A stretch of 64,000 nt of DNA, from contig NZ_CP139482.1 of the NCBI RefSeq assembly GCF_041222825.1, forward strand, positions 3,601,501 through 3,665,500. Direction: 5' to 3'. The notes beneath the pieces were generated by a model. That model was not told the origin of the DNA and did no database searches. It saw nothing but the letters and a program-made list of their open reading frames with translations. The stretch is from Candidatus Thalassolituus haligoni (GTDB lineage Bacteria > Pseudomonadota > Gammaproteobacteria > Pseudomonadales > Oceanobacteraceae). Below are positions 55,988 through 64,000 of the stretch, piece after piece. Both the position numbers and the translations under genes were made by a program. The number at the start of each line of letters is the position of its first letter. Within the stretch, counting starts at the first letter, position 1.

Positions 55988-56923
55988 CTAACCCTTGTTC
56001 AAGGTACTGATAATCGAGGTCGCCATGGCCACCATGCTGCTGGCATCGGTACCGCTGTCTGGCAGCAAGACGACGGAAGATTCCTTGGCAATCGCGTGTT
56101 TGGCTTCAATCGCCTTGGAGGCCAGTTCCAGCTGAATGGCTTTCTGACCATCGTCGGTATTGGCAATATCCCCGACCATTTTTAATGCCAGTGCTTTCGC
56201 CTTGGCGACGGCAACAATGGCCTGCGCCTCACCTTCTGCCTTCAATACCTGCTCCGCCTTGTCGGCTTCTGCTGCCAGTACCCGTGACTGTTTCTGACCT
56301 TCTGCGACGTTAATGGCAGACTGGCGATCACCTTCCGATTCCAGAATCTGGGCGCGTTTGACCCGCTCGGCTTTCATCTGGGCTTCCATCGATTGCATCA
56401 CCGATTGCGGCGGCACGATGTCTTTGATTTCGTAGCGCAGCACCTGGATTCCCCAGGGTTCGGCGGCTTCGTTAATCGAGGTGACAATATTGATGTTCAG
56501 CAGGTTGCGCTCTTCAAAGGTGCGGTCGAGTTCCATCTTGCCCAACTCGGAACGCATGGTGGTTTGTGCCAGCTGAGTTACGGCGAACACGTAGTTATCA
56601 ACACCGTAGGTCGCCTTGTAAGGATCCAGTACCCGGAAATACAACACGCCATCAACACTCAGGGTAATGTTGTCACGGGTAATGGCCGACTGGCTGGGTA
56701 CATCCTGGGCCTGTTCCTTGAGGCTGCGATCCGCCGCAATCCGGTCGATAAAGGGCACAATAAAGTTGAGACCGGCTTCTTTGGTGGAGTGGTATTTGCC
56801 AAATCGTTCAATCAGCCAGGCGCGGTTTTGCGGTACAAATTTAATGCTGCTACGCACCAGTACCAGCACAAACACCAGCGCAACGGCTTCGACCGAAAAC
56901 AGCAGGGAGATAATTGAATCCAT
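55988..56923 (-). CDS. SPFH/band 7 (stomatin-like, QmcA-type) protein
   Basis: A 311-aa membrane-anchored SPFH protein. One N-terminal hydrophobic segment (residues 6-25) precedes the band-7 domain (VPQNRAWLIERFGKYHSTKEAGLNFIVPF) and a long Ala/Glu/Lys coiled coil (about 190-265, QMKAERVKRAQILESEGDRQ). Such proteins form rings or scaffolds in the inner membrane and control FtsH proteolysis in E. coli. Its usual partner NfeD is present two genes downstream. Confidence 0.93.
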   Translation of the reverse strand: MDSIISLLFSVEAVALVFVLVLVRSSIKFVPQNRAWLIERFGKYHSTKEAGLNFIVPFIDRIAADRSLKEQAQDVPSQSAITRDNITLSVDGVLYFRVLDPYKATYGVDNYVFAVTQLAQTTMRSELGKMELDRTFEERNLLNINIVTSINEAAEPWGIQVLRYEIKDIVPPQSVMQSMEAQMKAERVKRAQILESEGDRQSAINVAEGQKQSRVLAAEADKAEQVLKAEGEAQAIVAVAKAKALALKMVGDIANTDDGQKAIQLELASKAIEAKHAIAKESSVVLLPDSGTDASSMVAMATSIISTLNKG

Positions 56924-57206
56924 GATAGGTCATCCTGTATGGGAAGTAGGATCATTCTGAAGCTGCAATGTGTCTGATTCGCTACCTTGGTGCAAGCGAA
57001 GCGGTTGCCGTCAGAGCAGGATGTCACTAAAGAACCGCTTGCAGAACCCTGGTGCCTGTCGTGCGCAGGGCTGTTCTACTGCGGAAAAGCTGGATTTGGC
57101 TCTTTTCTGAGCGAATGGTTGTTACGTTAAATAAGAGTGATAAATGGGCATTTTGAGTCGATTATTAACACCCTAATGTCGAGCGCTGTAATTGATAGAC
57201 GTACCC

Positions 57207-58853
57207 TTAAAGCGATGGACGTTCGGTATGAGCTGCCAGTACGCCTTCCAGCCGACTGCTGTATTGCTGTTTCCAGTCGCGCAGAAAGGCCAGATCGTCG
57301 GCGAATGCCGGTGCCAGTGGTGCCGACGCCTTGGCCTGGCTCAAACCGGCAGCGGGCCGCAGCTGGCTACTGCCTGGCTGCACCTGCAAGGCACGCAAGC
57401 ACTCGGTGCTGTAGCGATGGGTATCGATGTTATCGACCACCCACCACTCGGCTTGCAGGCGCTCGTGGGTGATATCCAGCACCACGTAGCCACGAAAGTA
57501 GAAATCAACAAAATTCAGGTGTGGTAACAGGGCTTCCAGGGAGGCTCCAGCCATCTGCGCCTGGGGGTAACTTTCAATGCCCGGCGAGGTAACTGCCGGT
57601 GTCACAAACTCGACCCCGAGCGGCTTGCCTGGATCATCAGCGAACGGATCCTGATACAGCTCAAGTGCCCAGGATGAGTGAATATCGCCGGTGAGGACAA
57701 CCCAGTTATCGACATTCGCCCGACTGACGGCATCAAACAGTCGTTGACGCGCCGCCGGGTAGCCATCCCACTGGTCGTAATTGAAGGGCATATCATTGGT
57801 GCCTAATTGGGCAACCATGACCTGCTGGCCACTCAGTTTCCAGGTGACGCCCTGTTGCTGGGCATTGGCGAGGTTGCTGTATAACCATTCTTCCTGCTGA
57901 TAGCCCAACAGCGTGCGTCCGCTCAGGTTACGCTCTTCCATCGTTGCCGCCTGGGCATCGCGCCCGGCCAGACGGGTATCCAGCATGGTCAGATCGACCA
58001 GATCACCAAAGCGGAAGCTGCGATAAATACCCATATCCGGCCGGGACGGCTCACGAATCGGCATCCACTCCAGATAGGCCTGCACCGCACCACTCAGGCG
58101 TAAGCGCCAGTCACCTTCACTGGCGGTATCGTGATTGTCTGCGCCGCCCACCCAGGCGTTGTTGGCCACTTCATGATCATCCCAGATCACCAGAAATGGA
58201 TGCTGACGGTGAACTTCCTGCAAATCCTTGTCCTGCTTGTAACAGGCATGGCGCTGACGATAGTCCTTCAGCGATTGGGTCTCATGCAGCGGCGTATTAA
58301 TGCGCCCGGTGCGCGCGCAGTCTTCCAGATCGGCGTATTCGTAGATGTAGTCGCCCAGGTGCAGAATCGCATCCAGATCTGCACGTTTGGCCAGCTCCCG
58401 GTAGACGTTAAAGTAGCCTTTGGCAAAGTTGGAGCAGGAGGTATACGCAATCCGCAAATGCGTTACCGAGCCTTCTGGCAATGTCCGGGTTCGACCCACA
58501 TCGGAGTAATGGCCATCGGCTTCAAAGGCATAATAGTAGGTGGTGGCCGGGAGCAGGCCTTCGGCATCCACCTTGACAGTGAAATCACGGCTGGCATCGG
58601 TGAAGCCGATTCCCTGGTTCACCACCTGTTGTAACTGTGGGTCGGTGGTGATCAGCCAGCGATAGGAGATACCGAAGGTACTGTCGAGCGGAGTAATCCG
58701 AGTCCACAGCAACACCCGGTCGGTGAGCGGATCGCCACTGGCGATACCATGCTGGAACGGATAGCGCATACGGTCGCTACCCGGCTTGATTGCTGGTGCA
58801 AACAGGCTGGTACCGGCACTGTCCAACAGGAATTCCCGGCGAGTCAGAGGCAT
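57207..58853 (-). CDS. phoD: PhoD-like alkaline phosphatase/phosphodiesterase
   Basis: A 548-aa metallophosphatase. The N-terminus MPLTRREFLLDSAGTSLF carries a twin-arginine-like signal, so export is expected. The PhoD domain shows FQHGIASGDPLTDRVLLWTR, the metal ligands in YTSCSNFAKGYFNVY, LHLGDYIYEY, WDDHEVANNAW and VLTGDIHSSWALEL. PhoD enzymes release phosphate from phosphodiesters, including teichoic acid and phospholipids, and are usually induced by phosphate starvation; no Pho box was found. It is monocistronic. Confidence 0.93.
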   Translation of the reverse strand: MPLTRREFLLDSAGTSLFAPAIKPGSDRMRYPFQHGIASGDPLTDRVLLWTRITPLDSTFGISYRWLITTDPQLQQVVNQGIGFTDASRDFTVKVDAEGLLPATTYYYAFEADGHYSDVGRTRTLPEGSVTHLRIAYTSCSNFAKGYFNVYRELAKRADLDAILHLGDYIYEYADLEDCARTGRINTPLHETQSLKDYRQRHACYKQDKDLQEVHRQHPFLVIWDDHEVANNAWVGGADNHDTASEGDWRLRLSGAVQAYLEWMPIREPSRPDMGIYRSFRFGDLVDLTMLDTRLAGRDAQAATMEERNLSGRTLLGYQQEEWLYSNLANAQQQGVTWKLSGQQVMVAQLGTNDMPFNYDQWDGYPAARQRLFDAVSRANVDNWVVLTGDIHSSWALELYQDPFADDPGKPLGVEFVTPAVTSPGIESYPQAQMAGASLEALLPHLNFVDFYFRGYVVLDITHERLQAEWWVVDNIDTHRYSTECLRALQVQPGSSQLRPAAGLSQAKASAPLAPAFADDLAFLRDWKQQYSSRLEGVLAAHTERPSL

Positions 58854-58994
58854 GCTGTATCCGCAACTAATAACATAAGCCGGGATTAAGCCGTTAGCCC
58901 ATGACAGTCCGGTTGCCGGGGGTTGAAGTTAGTATTGCAGTTTAGCGTCAGTTAGATGACAGCGGCAGCACCACGATTAGCGCCGCTTTAAACG

Positions 58995-59465
58995 TTACGG
59001 CTTTGCAGCTGGCGTCGCAGCAGGGCCAAAAAAATAATGGGCGATGCGATTGCCCAGCAGCAGCGCAACCAGAAATATCCAGACATTGCCATTCAGGCTG
59101 AACATGTCTACCAGCGCCGGGCCAGGGCACAAACCAACCAGACCCCAGCCGACACCAAACAGGGTCGCCCCGGTTACTAACCGCCCGCTAACGCCAGCCA
59201 GTGTCGGGTAATGAAAACGCTCGGCAAACCAAGGCCGACGGCAACGCTTGCTGCTGAAGTAAAGCAGGGCAAACACCGGAATGGCGCTGCCCATCACTGC
59301 AATCAAGGCCGGCTGCCAATGGCCAAAAAGATCCAGGAAACCGCGTACTTTTTCCGGGTTGTGCATGCCAGCGACAATCAAACCAATACCGAATACCAGC
59401 CCACACACCAATGCTAATACTGCAGCAGCGAAAACGGTCGGCACGCTATTACGTCCTGAAATCAT
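58995..59465 (-). CDS. YeeE/YedE family membrane protein (C-terminal half-type, DUF6691)
   Basis: A 156-aa protein with four membrane segments. GIGLIVAGMHNPEKVRGFLDL and GWGLVGLCPGPALVD are the hallmark motifs of the second component of split YeeE/YedE transporters, which carry thiosulfate or related sulfur compounds. ATG 59465 overlaps the stop of the first component by 4 nt. The cysteine in GLCPGP corresponds to the sulfur-relay cysteine of YeeE. Confidence 0.9.
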   Translation of the reverse strand: MISGRNSVPTVFAAAVLALVCGLVFGIGLIVAGMHNPEKVRGFLDLFGHWQPALIAVMGSAIPVFALLYFSSKRCRRPWFAERFHYPTLAGVSGRLVTGATLFGVGWGLVGLCPGPALVDMFSLNGNVWIFLVALLLGNRIAHYFFGPAATPAAKP

Positions 59466-59899
59466 AACGCATCGCCTTCCATAAACAGGTTCAAGGCCGA
59501 CATCAGCGCCACCGTGAGAATACCTGCCGTCATAAATATCAGCGTCGCCACCATCGACCGTACCGATAGCCGCCCGATGCCACAAACGCCATGGCCACTG
59601 GTACAGCCATTGCCAATATAAGTGCCTATCCCCACCAGCAACCCCGCCGCTATCAGTAACAACGGACTGTCGGTAATCACAATGGCATCTGCCTCAAAGC
59701 CAATGATCACCAACACCGGCCAGGCCAGAATCAGGCCAAGGAAAAACCACAACGACCAATAACGTCGCTCTTGTCCCGGTCGAGCCAGTAAAAACAGGCT
59801 CGATATCACCCCCGTCATACCGCTGATACGGCCATGGCCAAGCCACAATAAACCGGCCGCCAGACCAATCAATGTTCCACCCGTCAATTCTGCTACCAT
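59462..59899 (-). CDS. YeeE/YedE family membrane protein (N-terminal half-type)
   Basis: A 145-aa protein with four membrane segments. Motifs GHGRISGMTGVI and GIGTYIGNGCTSGHGVCGIGRLS are diagnostic; the two cysteines likely relay sulfur through the membrane. With the next gene it forms a two-subunit version of the single-chain YeeE. Such pairs often sit next to sulfur-handling rhodanese, metallo-beta-lactamase or ArsR-type regulator genes; none is found here, but a degraded transposase lies just upstream. Confidence 0.9.
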   Translation of the reverse strand: MVAELTGGTLIGLAAGLLWLGHGRISGMTGVISSLFLLARPGQERRYWSLWFFLGLILAWPVLVIIGFEADAIVITDSPLLLIAAGLLVGIGTYIGNGCTSGHGVCGIGRLSVRSMVATLIFMTAGILTVALMSALNLFMEGDAL

Positions 59900-60331
59900 T
59901 GCCTACGCCTTTTGATTTTGGCGGCATATTACCCCAGCCTGACACTTCTGAAACACATCTACGCGCTATCGGATGAACACTGCATCGCCCACTGGGTAGA
60001 AAACCCCTACTGGCAGCACTTCTGCGACGAGCAGTATTTCCAACATCGACCGCCGATTGATCCCACCACGTTCGGGCGTTCGACCGAGGGTACCGGGGAG
60101 CGCAACACGACAGTCGTATAGCCGCCGTCGATGTCTGCATATCAGCGAGGCAAAGTGCAAATGGCCTACCCAACGGCTGCTAACGAGGCTGTAAAAAAGT
60201 ATTTTCGAAAGGCATTTCCTCGCCATATCCAAAATGGCTACCACAATGCTCCAACCTACATCACAGCCCTCGAATTCCCGTCCGATACTGGTTAGTCTGG
60301 CAAGGACGTTTATTGTTTACAGGTTGTTGCC
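59900..60331. other. Region between the YeeE pair and the aminopeptidase gene
   Basis: A 432-bp gap between divergent genes. Its first part holds an IS5-type transposase remnant (59936-60121). The remainder, including CGAGGCTGTAAAAAAG at about 60187, shows nothing recognisable; an IS end may be hidden there. Confidence 0.5.
59936..60121 (+). pseudogene. Remnant of an IS5-family transposase (N-terminal part)
   Basis: The translation LLKHIYALSDEHCIAHWVENPYWQ is split here for length, continuing HFCDEQYFQHRPPIDPTTF. It matches the conserved N-terminal segment of IS5-type transposases (KHxxxLSDExxxxRWVENPYWQYFCGExxFQHxxPxDPSS). The following RWRKRIG part is scrambled (GRSTEGTGER) and the frame stops soon after; the catalytic domain is absent. 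It is therefore a dead fragment, evidence of an old insertion next to the YeeE genes. No terminal inverted repeats were identified. Confidence 0.8.
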
Positions 60332-61705
60332 ATGTCGATTGTTGCTTCGCTCTCCTCCCTTGCTCCAGAGCACACCACTACACCACTCACCTTGCTGGCC
60401 AAATCAGAGCTCGAACCCTGGTTACTACAGCAACCGGCTGCCAAAGCCTGGCTCGATGCCAGCCATTACAGCGGCAGTGGTACAACACTGATTCCGCAAG
60501 CCAATGGGCGTGGCTATCAGGCATTGTACGTCTGTGAATCGCTGGATGAGCCGTTTGCTTGCGGTGATTTGTCCGCCAGTTTGCCAGCAACCGACTACGT
60601 CCTGACCGAAGTAGCCAGCGCAGAACGTCTGCTCAATATTGCCTTTGGCTGGGGTGTGGGTGCCTACCGCTTTACCCGCTATAAGGAAAACACCAAACCG
60701 CAAGCCCGACTACTGCTGGATGATGACACATTGGTCGATAAGGCCAACCAGCACATTGATGCCATCACGCTGGTACGCGACTTGGTGAACACCCCGGCAC
60801 AAGACATGATGCCAGCCCAGCTATCTGAGGTTACCCGTGCACTGGCAACCGAGTTTGGTGCCCGCTTTGAAGAGGTTGTTGGTGATGACTTACTGACACA
60901 CAACTACCCGATGATTCATGCTGTCGGGCGCGCCAGTGTGCACTCACCCCGGCTGCTCGACCTGCGCTGGGGCCAGCCAGAAGCGCCGCGCATTACCCTC
61001 GTCGGTAAAGGTGTGTGTTTCGACAGTGGTGGCCTGAATCTCAAGCCTGGCAACTATATGCGGCAGATGAAAAAAGACATGGGAGGTGCCGCCCATGTGC
61101 TGGGCCTTGCGCGACTGATCATGGCATCCAACCTCAATATTAACTTGCGGGTGCTAATTCCGGCCGTCGAGAATGCTGTCAGTGGTAATGCCTTCCGCCC
61201 CGGCGATGTCTTGCTCACCCGCAAGGGCCTGACGGTTGAAATCGACAATACTGATGCGGAAGGCCGTTTGGTGTTGTGTGATGCCCTGGCAGAAGCTGAG
61301 TCGGAACAGCCGGAATTGATTATCGACTTCGCCACCCTGACCGGTGCCTGTCGGGTGGCGCTGGGCACCGAATTGCCTGGCTTTTTTTGCAACAATCGAC
61401 GGGTTGCTCTGGCGCTTGCTGAAGCGGGAGAAGCTGCCGCTGAACCGGTGTGGCAATTACCTCTGCATAAGCCTTATTTTGAATTTATGAAGAGTGATAT
61501 TGCCGATCTGGTGAACGGAGCCGCCAGCCCTTATGGCGGTGCCATTACCGCCGCGCTGTATCTGGAGGCCTTTATCGACACCACGCCCTGGGTTCATTTC
61601 GACATTATGGCCTGGAATCTGCGCAAGTTGCCTGGTCGTCCGGTCGGTGGTGAGGCTATGGGAGTACGCGCCGTTTATCAATATCTGAGCGACTGCTATT
61701 CTTGA
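60332..61705 (+). CDS. Leucyl aminopeptidase family (M17) protein
   Basis: A 457-aa cytosolic zinc/manganese aminopeptidase of family M17. The N-terminal 150 residues are the variable domain. The catalytic part shows VGKGVCFDSGGLNLKP, KKDMGGAAHVLGL, and the signature NTDAEGRLVLCDAL with metal-binding Asp and Glu; DFATLTGACRVALG and the C-terminal VGGEAMGVRAV follow. It resembles the shorter PepA-like group common in proteobacteria that lacks the DNA-binding role of E. coli PepA. The start at 60332 lacks a strong ribosome site. A hairpin lies 24 nt after the stop. Confidence 0.93.
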   Translation: MSIVASLSSLAPEHTTTPLTLLAKSELEPWLLQQPAAKAWLDASHYSGSGTTLIPQANGRGYQALYVCESLDEPFACGDLSASLPATDYVLTEVASAERLLNIAFGWGVGAYRFTRYKENTKPQARLLLDDDTLVDKANQHIDAITLVRDLVNTPAQDMMPAQLSEVTRALATEFGARFEEVVGDDLLTHNYPMIHAVGRASVHSPRLLDLRWGQPEAPRITLVGKGVCFDSGGLNLKPGNYMRQMKKDMGGAAHVLGLARLIMASNLNINLRVLIPAVENAVSGNAFRPGDVLLTRKGLTVEIDNTDAEGRLVLCDALAEAESEQPELIIDFATLTGACRVALGTELPGFFCNNRRVALALAEAGEAAAEPVWQLPLHKPYFEFMKSDIADLVNGAASPYGGAITAALYLEAFIDTTPWVHFDIMAWNLRKLPGRPVGGEAMGVRAVYQYLSDCYS

Positions 61706-62093
61706 TACTGGTTGAAGTGGGTGATCGGAGCGGGCAATCTGCCCGCTACACACCTCAGACCCAAGCGTTACCACCGCGCAGTTGTGTTGTTTACGCCCTC
61801 AAAAGGAGCAGCTGACATCCCCGTTGCTTCCTGTCATGGCACGCGTTCCACAGCACACGACATTTAGGCATAAGCGGGTCAGTGCCTCGCCGAGACCATA
61901 CAGACTTTCTGCCAATCCAAAAACCGCCGCTATTCAAGCAGTTACCCCTTATATCCCACATTGGTCATACCTTGGTGTTGTCGTTTCATTCGGTTCCGTT
62001 CATTAGATGGAGAACTTGGCGTGAGAATTGAATATTCCTTTCAGGAAATTTAATTTCACAAAATTCCCCTCGCTAACCACACTGGGATCCTTC
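61706..62093. other. Intergenic region before eutA
   Basis: A 388-bp gap with a perfect hairpin near its start and the eut promoter somewhere in its second half. A 74-codon open frame (61782-62006) has no domain or ribosome site. No sigma-54-type or cobalamin-riboswitch element is recognised, although the latter would be plausible before eut genes. Confidence 0.45.
61729..61747 (+). terminator. Perfect hairpin after the aminopeptidase gene
   Basis: AGCGGGCA and TGCCCGCT pair perfectly around ATC. No T run follows, so it may be a weak or Rho-assisted terminator. Confidence 0.45.
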
Positions 62094-63551
62094 ATGGCGT
62101 TTACCCAATCGGACTCCATTCGCTTGCTTGGACTGGACTTCGGCTCCACGACATCCAGCATGATGGTGGTGCAAGTCAGCCTTGGTAGACACAGCGTCAA
62201 CGGTCGGATGAGCTATACCAACCCTACCCTGGTTTATCGCTCTCCGCCCTGCTTTACTCCCTTCCGTAACCAGCAAATCGATACCGAAATCTTGTTGCAG
62301 CAGCTAACCGTCTGGATGCAGCAAGCACAACTGGATGTGTTTCCAGCCCATACCGGTGCCGCACTGATTACCGGTTTGGCAGCCCGCAGTGACAATGCCC
62401 GAATTCTTAGCCGCATCATTGGTGAGCAGATTGGAGATGCCATGATTGCCACTGCCGATGACCCTGGGCTGGAGTCGTGGATGGCGTTTATGGGCAGCTG
62501 CCAGCTGCTGAGCCGTTACTACTATGACCAGCCCGTGCTGAACCTCGATATCGGTGGTGGCACCACCAATCCAGCCTTGGGTATGGCCGGGAATGTGCAG
62601 AGTTGTGGTTGTTATTACATTGGTGCGCGCCACTTCCGTTTTGAACCCGGCAGCTATCACCTGACCGGAATCTCATCTTACGGAACCCGATTATTGCGAC
62701 AACTGGGCATCACCGCAGTACCGGCGGTTTTCGATAACAGCCTGCGCCAGCGCATCGTGCAGTGGATGGTGCGGAGTCTGGAGCAAATCGTTACAGGCAA
62801 CGAAGCGGCAATTGACGATTATTTTCGCCAGTTGGCACTGCAGAACCAGGCCGGACTGGTCGGCCAGGAAGCGGCGCTGGTGACCTTCTCTGGTGGTGTC
62901 GGCGAACTGATCTATCGTTTTCAGGATAGTGGCCGCTGGCCAGGAACCACCGAGTATGGCGACCTGGGGATTGATCTGGCTCAGGCGATCGTAGCGTCCC
63001 CGATTCTTTCTCGCACACTATCGGTACGCCCGGACAATGCCGGTCGAGCCACCGTACTGGGGCTGACGTTACACAGCTCGGATATTTCCGGCACCAGCCT
63101 CTACATCAGCAATCCAGAGTTATTACCACTCACTGACTTGCCGCTGTTATCGCACCTGGATCTGGATGCCAGCCAGGATCAGATCAGACAAGTGATGCGA
63201 TTGGCACAGGGTTGCCAGCGGGGGGCGGCCATTCGGATTGGTGTTGGCAACACGAATACCCAGCCAGCCTCCTTGCTACTCATTAAACAGTTTACCCGGC
63301 GGCTGAATAGCGCCAGAGACTGTGCCACCGGAGACGGTGCCGCCTTGTCTGCACCGCCACTGGTGTTATTACTCGAAAGCAATATTGGCAAGACCCTTGG
63401 CAACTACCTCAGCAATTGGGGGCAACGCCCGGAATCCTTGCTGGTTATCGACGAAATTCCCGACCGACAAGCCCAGTTTATTCATGTCGGTCGACCACTC
63501 AAACAGGTCGTACCGGTCTCTTTTTTCGGTATGAGTCAGGAGGCTAGCTGA
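62094..63551 (+). CDS. eutA: Ethanolamine ammonia-lyase reactivating factor EutA
   Basis: A 485-aa actin-like ATPase that reactivates B12-inhibited ethanolamine ammonia-lyase. The phosphate-1 motif LLGLDFGSTTSSMMVV, a phosphate-2 type LNLDIGGGTTNPALG and the late TFSGGVGELIYR match EutA. ATG 62094 is chosen; an in-frame TTG at 62028 would add 22 residues unlike the family. It is followed by eutB after 2 nt, a simple ethanolamine-degradation operon. No shell or eutH/eutG genes are seen upstream, so a microcompartment-free pathway is likely, pending the sequence downstream. Confidence 0.93.
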   Translation: MAFTQSDSIRLLGLDFGSTTSSMMVVQVSLGRHSVNGRMSYTNPTLVYRSPPCFTPFRNQQIDTEILLQQLTVWMQQAQLDVFPAHTGAALITGLAARSDNARILSRIIGEQIGDAMIATADDPGLESWMAFMGSCQLLSRYYYDQPVLNLDIGGGTTNPALGMAGNVQSCGCYYIGARHFRFEPGSYHLTGISSYGTRLLRQLGITAVPAVFDNSLRQRIVQWMVRSLEQIVTGNEAAIDDYFRQLALQNQAGLVGQEAALVTFSGGVGELIYRFQDSGRWPGTTEYGDLGIDLAQAIVASPILSRTLSVRPDNAGRATVLGLTLHSSDISGTSLYISNPELLPLTDLPLLSHLDLDASQDQIRQVMRLAQGCQRGAAIRIGVGNTNTQPASLLLIKQFTRRLNSARDCATGDGAALSAPPLVLLLESNIGKTLGNYLSNWGQRPESLLVIDEIPDRQAQFIHVGRPLKQVVPVSFFGMSQEAS

Positions 63552-63553
63552 CT

Positions 63554-64000
63554 ATGTCCATTTTTTGCCCAACCCCACTGCAACAGATTGATACCCCTGC
63601 CAGCACAGATCCCAAAGCGTACGACATTCTGCTAATGCAGAAGCATTACCGCTTTCGTAATCTGGCGCACTTGTTAGGGGCTGCGGATGTCAGCAAGGCC
63701 GGTGATCGTATCGCCGGATTGGCTGCCAGCGACGAAATTGAGCGTGAAGCAGCCCGTTCCCTGCTGTCCCAACAGACACTACAGCATCTTTACGATACCC
63801 CGCTGACCGACGCTGAAGGCCGTATCGACAGTGTGATGCGGGTCAATTACGACATAAATCCGGCCACCTTCAATACCTTGCGGCAACTGACTCTGGGTGA
63901 ATTAAAGGATCTTATGCTGGCCAGTAAAGGGCCGCGTATTCGTGAGATTGGCCAGGCGTTGACCGGAGTCATGGTCGCGGCAGTCACCAAGCTACTCGAC
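63554..64000 (+). CDS. eutB: Ethanolamine ammonia-lyase large subunit EutB, N-terminal part (cut by window edge)
   Basis: 149 codons are visible from ATG 63554 without a stop. The heavy chain of adenosylcobalamin-dependent ethanolamine ammonia-lyase converts ethanolamine to acetaldehyde and ammonia. The visible part includes HYRFRNLAHLLGAADVSKAG, GLAASDEIEREAARSLLS, and the segment beginning LTDAEGRIDSVMRV, aligning with the N-terminal region of EutB (GNVYQFKDVKEVLAKAN, GDVLAGVAAASSQERVAAK in E. coli). GGAGGCTAGCTGACT lies before the ATG, so the start overlaps the eutA end closely. The catalytic barrel lies outside the window. Confidence 0.93.
   Translation, partial: MSIFCPTPLQQIDTPASTDPKAYDILLMQKHYRFRNLAHLLGAADVSKAGDRIAGLAASDEIEREAARSLLSQQTLQHLYDTPLTDAEGRIDSVMRVNYDINPATFNTLRQLTLGELKDLMLASKGPRIREIGQALTGVMVAAVTKLLD

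Noticed and set aside
61782..62006. 74-codon open frame before eutA
   Set aside because: No ribosome site, no hydrophobic or domain pattern, composition like random translation.

Overview
The window is chromosomal DNA of a free-living Gram-negative bacterium, most likely a marine-type gammaproteobacterium of the Oceanospirillales/Pseudomonadales kind. The evidence is gene content: RND pumps, a TonB receptor, PilZ and CsgD-like signalling, an erythrose-4-phosphate dehydrogenase-pgk-fba cluster, DapC/SufE, and TIGR03545/TIGR03546 proteins. Base composition looks even (GC mid-50s by eye, not computed). I see no prophage, CRISPR array, rRNA or tRNA. The only mobile-element trace is a short IS5-type transposase remnant near 60.0 kb. 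The species cannot be named from this sequence.

Layout. 0-10.7 kb, mostly minus strand: TIGR03546/TIGR03545 pair (the latter cut by the window edge), a drug-efflux adaptor-permease operon with a strong terminator, a DUF4124 protein, recJ, a periplasmic LigE-type DNA ligase, a folK-like/folM convergent pair and a LuxR-family regulator. 11-19.5 kb: YajR-type transporter overlapping ssb, a cluster of GC-rich repeats, moeA coupled to an FAH-family hydrolase, a PilZ protein, bioB, a cyclic-nucleotide-binding protein, aldehyde reductase ahr and an unknown protein. 19.7-26.5 kb: transketolase, a VF530/DUF2132 protein, thiopurine methyltransferase, a Tat-exported dienelactone hydrolase, an unknown outer-membrane-type protein, creA and a 59-codon small gene. 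26.8-31.0 kb: an iron-uptake operon (TonB receptor, two small membrane proteins, PepSY membrane protein) behind a 15+15 bp palindrome that fits a Fur operator.

31.3-44.1 kb: Tim44-like protein, dapC-sufE, a Fic protein, a lipoprotein, the glycolytic cluster epd-pgk-fba, an acetaldehyde-type aldehyde dehydrogenase followed by a three-hairpin element that may be a small RNA, and a glutathionyl-hydroquinone reductase. 44.3-52.1 kb: a complete heavy-metal-type RND system (TolC-like, adaptor, CzcA/CusA-like pump, DUF3240) meeting a convergent two-component system. 52.2-57 kb: an unusual protein with 22 AAAEK-type pentads and a C-terminal helix-hairpin-helix, an RluA-family pseudouridine synthase, NfeD, a nucleoside deoxyribosyltransferase-like protein and an SPFH protein. 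57-64 kb: PhoD phosphatase, a split YeeE/YedE transporter pair, the IS remnant, a leucyl-aminopeptidase-family protein, and eutA followed by the start of eutB.

Most of the window is ordinary core and accessory metabolism. The best leads for something not already described are the AAAEK-repeat/HhH protein (52254-53405), the repeat cluster between ssb and moeA (13130-13340), the three-hairpin element after the aldehyde dehydrogenase (42845-42913), the crossing inverted repeats before ahr (17800-17927) and the cysteine-containing 59-aa gene after the iron operon. No whole new system is demonstrated by the sequence alone.
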